This document shows, in pieces, positions 6,200 through 8,307 of a stretch of DNA of 8,307 bases. The stretch is from the NCBI GenBank assembly GCA_903871435.1, contig CAIQGU010000152.1:1-8307 (forward strand), read 5' to 3'. Each line of letters starts with the position of its first letter. Within the stretch, counting starts at the first letter, position 1. The DNA is from an uncultured Burkholderiales bacterium (GTDB lineage: Bacteria; Pseudomonadota; Gammaproteobacteria; Burkholderiales; Burkholderiaceae_F). A model generated the notes under the pieces. The model saw only the letters and a program-made list of their open reading frames with translations, ran no database searches and had not been told where the DNA came from. The translations under genes were made by a program, and so were the position numbers.

Positions 6200-6661
6200 A
6201 TGTTTGACGTACTCGTCTATCTGTACGAAAACTACGGTGCCTTCGAGGCCTGTCCCGACGCATCGTCGCTCGGCCGCTCCCTCGCGGACGCGGGCTTTGA
6301 CGACGATGAAATCCGCGAGGCGCTGGCCTGGCTCCAGGGGCTGGCCCGCATCGTCGAAGACGCCGGCGACCTGCCGCTGGAAAGCGGCACCAGTCTGCGC
6401 GTCTACACCCCCACGGAATTGGATCAGCTGGGGCCGGCGGCGGTCGGCTTCCTGATTTACCTCGATTCGGCACGGCAGTTGAGCCCACGGCAGCGCGAGA
6501 TCGTCATCGAGCGCGCGCTTGCCATAACCGATTCGCCGCTTTCCATCGCCACCATCAAGATCATTGTTCTGATGGTTCTTTGGAGCCATTCTGCGGACGT
6601 CGACTTCCTCCTGCTGGAAGAACTGCTCGACGACGACGACGAAACGCACGCCATGCACTGA
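6200..6661 (+). CDS. smg: Smg family protein (DUF494)
   Basis: This is a member of the Smg/DUF494 family, small cytoplasmic proteins of unknown function usually encoded next to dprA and def. The protein is 153 residues, against 157 in E. coli. It begins with the family-typical MFDVLVYLYENY. A helical region of the kind AGFDDDEIREALAWLQGL follows at 31-48, then VYTPTELDQLG (68-78), FLIYLDSARQLSPRQRE (84-100) and a hydrophobic helix around IKIIVLMVLWS (119-129). The C-terminus is acidic (LLLEELLDDDDE), encoded partly by a short gac run. I chose ATG 6200 over the in-frame TTG 6161 because the family starts at MFDVL and the TTG lies inside the -35 candidate. There is no good Shine-Dalgarno. The predicted promoter makes the mRNA nearly leaderless. 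A terminator begins in the stop codon. Confidence 0.95.
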   Translation: MFDVLVYLYENYGAFEACPDASSLGRSLADAGFDDDEIREALAWLQGLARIVEDAGDLPLESGTSLRVYTPTELDQLGPAAVGFLIYLDSARQLSPRQREIVIERALAITDSPLSIATIKIIVLMVLWSHSADVDFLLLEELLDDDDETHAMH

Positions 6662-6708
6662 AAACGGGTGCGGCCCCTCGCGGCGTGCACCGTTTTCGTT
6701 TCGTTGTT
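6660..6708 (+). terminator. Rho-independent terminator of smg
   Basis: The left arm GAAAACGGGTGC (6660-6671) pairs with GCACCGTTTTC (6687-6697). The stem is about 11 bp with one bulged G, closing a 15-base GC-rich loop. A T-rich tail follows (cgtttcgttgtt, 6697-6708). The tail is interrupted by C and G, so efficiency may be moderate. The stem overlaps the last two bases of the smg TGA, so a ribosome at the stop codon could interfere with folding. Confidence 0.65.
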
Positions 6709-6755
6709 ATTCTGAAAAAGGGAATCGACCCCCTGCAGGGCTAGCTGGCTGCCCC

Positions 6756-6784
6756 GCCGGTTGCCGTTTTTTGCGGCAAACGGC
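6756..6784. other. Hairpin in the smg-topB intergenic region
   Basis: The arm gccggttgccg (6756-6766) pairs with cggcaaacggc (6774-6784). This gives an 11-bp stem with a single G-A mismatch and a 7-base loop, ttttttg. No T-run follows on either strand, so it does not look like an ordinary terminator. It ends 30 bases before the topB start codon and would be in the topB 5' leader if transcription starts upstream. A 10-bp palindrome, ccctgcaggg, lies nearby at 6731-6740. Its role is unknown. Confidence 0.5.
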
Positions 6785-6814
6785 CCCTGTCGAGATGTGG
6801 TTTTCGCGGAATCC

Positions 6815-8307
6815 ATGAGCAAAAAGACCCTGATCATTGCCGAAAAGCCCTCGGTGGCCGCCGATATAGCGCGGGCCCTGGGAGGCTTTACGAAGCAGCA
6901 GGACTACTTCGAAAGCGACGAATACGTCCTTTCTTCTGCGGTGGGCCACCTGCTGGAGCTGCACGAGCCCGAGGAATACGAGGTCAAGCGCGGCAAATGG
7001 AGTTTCGCCCACCTGCCGGTCATACCGCCGGAGTTCGCGCTGCGCCCCATAGAACGCTCCGAGGCCCGGCTCAAGGTCCTGGCCAAGCTGATCAAGCGCA
7101 AGGATGTCGACGGCCTCATCAACGCGTGTGACGCGGGGCGCGAGGGCGAGCTGATCTTCCGCTACATCATCCAGCACACCGGCGCGCGCCAACCCATACA
7201 GCGGCTCTGGCTGCAGTCCATGACCCCTGCGGCAATCCGCGACTCCTTCGCTGGGCTGCGCACCGACGTCGACATGCAACCGCTGGCCGATGCGGCGCGC
7301 TGCCGCTCGGAGGCCGACTGGCTCATCGGCATCAACGGAACGCGGGCCATGACCGCGTTCAACAGCAAGGACGGCGGTTTCTTCCTCACCACCGTGGGCC
7401 GGGTGCAAACACCCACCCTGGCGATCGTCGTCGAACGCGAGGATCGCATCCGCAAATTCGTGTCGCGGCCCTACTGGGAGGTGCACGCCAGCTTCGGTTG
7501 CCACGCCGGCAGCTATAAAGGCCGCTGGTTCGATCCGGCTTTCAAAAAGCCCGAAGACGATGCCGAAGCTCGTGCCGAGCGGGTATGGAATGCCGCGGCG
7601 GCAGAAGCCGTGGTTGCGGCCTGCAGGGATAAGTCCGGTAGCGTCCACGAGGAAGCCAAGCCCAGCTCGCAGCTCTCTCCACTGCTGTTCGACCTCACGT
7701 CCCTGCAGCGCGAGGGCAACGCCCGTTTTGGATTCTCGGCAAAAACCACGCTGTCGCTGGCGCAGGCGCTGTACGAAAAGCACAAGGCCCTCACCTATCC
7801 GCGTACGGACTCCCGCGCGCTGCCGCAGGATTACGTCCCTGTCGTGCAGGAGACGCTGCAGATGATGGTGGGCGAGGAGGGTACCAAGCGCAAGCCAGCG
7901 GTAGAAGGCTTGCCCGAATACGCGCCGCACGCCGCGCGCATCCTCGAGAAGGGCTGGGTACGTCCCAACAAGCGCATCTTCGACGACACCAAGATTTCCG
8001 ACCACTTCGCCATCGTGCCCACGCTGCAGGCACCCTCGGGGCTGTCCGAGGCCGAACAGAAGATCTACGACCTCGTCGTGCGCCGTTTTCTCGCGGTCTT
8101 CCATCCGGCGGCCGAATATCTCGTCACAACCCGCATCACCGAGGTCGAAGGCCACCATTTCAAGACCGAAGGCAAGGTGCTCGTCGAGCCGGGCTGGCTG
8201 GCGGTCTACGGCCGCGAAGCACAGGCCGACGAAGCATCCCTGGTAGCTGTCGACGCTGGCGAAACCGTCCAGACCCAGTCGATCGAAGCCAGCGCCCTCG
8301 CCACCAA
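6815..8307 (+). CDS. topB: DNA topoisomerase III (type IA), N-terminal part, cut by window edge
   Basis: TopB is an ATP-independent type IA topoisomerase that passes DNA through a single-strand break and decatenates replication and recombination intermediates. The frame is open from ATG 6815 to the right edge, giving 497 residues. The full-length family is much longer, so the C-terminus is missing here. Residues 1-about 145 are the Toprim domain, with IAEKPSVAADIA (8-19, Glu10) and DAGREGELIF (106-115, Asp106 and Glu110). Gly replaces the middle acidic residue of the DxDxE motif, which I recall as common in the plasmid/Gram-positive-like TopB subgroup. GRVQTPTLAIV (195-205) and TYPRTDSRALP (327-337, catalytic Tyr328) are clear. 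ISDHFAIVPT (394-403) matches the usual SDHxAIxPT motif. A weak GGA lies 4 bases before the ATG. It follows smg but is separated by a terminator, so it is probably an independent transcription unit. Confidence 0.96.
   Translation, partial: MSKKTLIIAEKPSVAADIARALGGFTKQQDYFESDEYVLSSAVGHLLELHEPEEYEVKRGKWSFAHLPVIPPEFALRPIERSEARLKVLAKLIKRKDVDGLINACDAGREGELIFRYIIQHTGARQPIQRLWLQSMTPAAIRDSFAGLRTDVDMQPLADAARCRSEADWLIGINGTRAMTAFNSKDGGFFLTTVGRVQTPTLAIVVEREDRIRKFVSRPYWEVHASFGCHAGSYKGRWFDPAFKKPEDDAEARAERVWNAAAAEAVVAACRDKSGSVHEEAKPSSQLSPLLFDLTSLQREGNARFGFSAKTTLSLAQALYEKHKALTYPRTDSRALPQDYVPVVQETLQMMVGEEGTKRKPAVEGLPEYAPHAARILEKGWVRPNKRIFDDTKISDHFAIVPTLQAPSGLSEAEQKIYDLVVRRFLAVFHPAAEYLVTTRITEVEGHHFKTEGKVLVEPGWLAVYGREAQADEASLVAVDAGETVQTQSIEASALAT

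Noticed and set aside
6590..6655. gac/gacgac trinucleotide run near the end of smg as a possible slippage site
   Set aside because: It is only a few codons long, in frame, and encodes the acidic tail typical of a small protein. There is no sign of frameshift.
6707..8158. 483-codon open frame on the minus strand opposite topB
   Set aside because: It is an antisense shadow of a clear topB gene in GC-rich DNA. It has no recognisable domain and would cover the smg terminator and topB leader.

Overview
This window is GC-rich chromosomal DNA from a betaproteobacterium. Gene content and order suggest Burkholderiales, probably Alcaligenaceae (Bordetella/Achromobacter-like). That placement rests on remembered gene order and general protein character, not on a database search. 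No tRNA, rRNA, insertion sequence, prophage or CRISPR array is visible, and the genes are mostly housekeeping.

The left half (about 1-3251) is a leftward operon, transcribed def > fmt > rsmB > a membrane or exported protein whose gene runs off the left edge. Def and Fmt are the two enzymes of the N-formylmethionine cycle. Fmt formylates initiator Met-tRNA, and Def removes the formyl group from new proteins. RsmB methylates 16S rRNA. fmt and rsmB overlap by 4 bases (ATGA), and the last gene starts 7 bases after the rsmB stop. The start of this last gene encodes a degenerate tetrapeptide array built on a 12-bp DNA repeat, directly before its hydrophobic segment.

The middle (3252-3668) is a divergent intergenic region between def and a rightward gene for an exported LysM protein. 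Its def-proximal part is AT-rich and holds five degenerate 15-bp direct repeats. Its distal part is open in frame with the LysM gene, so the start of that gene is uncertain.

The right half runs rightward: LysM protein > dprA > smg (DUF494) > topB (cut by the right edge). The LysM gene and dprA are 30 bases apart and probably co-transcribed. smg has its own plausible promoter whose predicted start point nearly coincides with the start codon, and a hairpin terminator that begins in its stop codon. topB follows after a leader of about 105 bases with a second strong hairpin.

I did not find a convincing new multi-gene system. The best unexplained signals are the two short-period repeat arrays (12-bp coding at the left edge, 15-bp between def and the LysM gene), the near-leaderless smg arrangement, and the uncharacterised LysM protein beside dprA.
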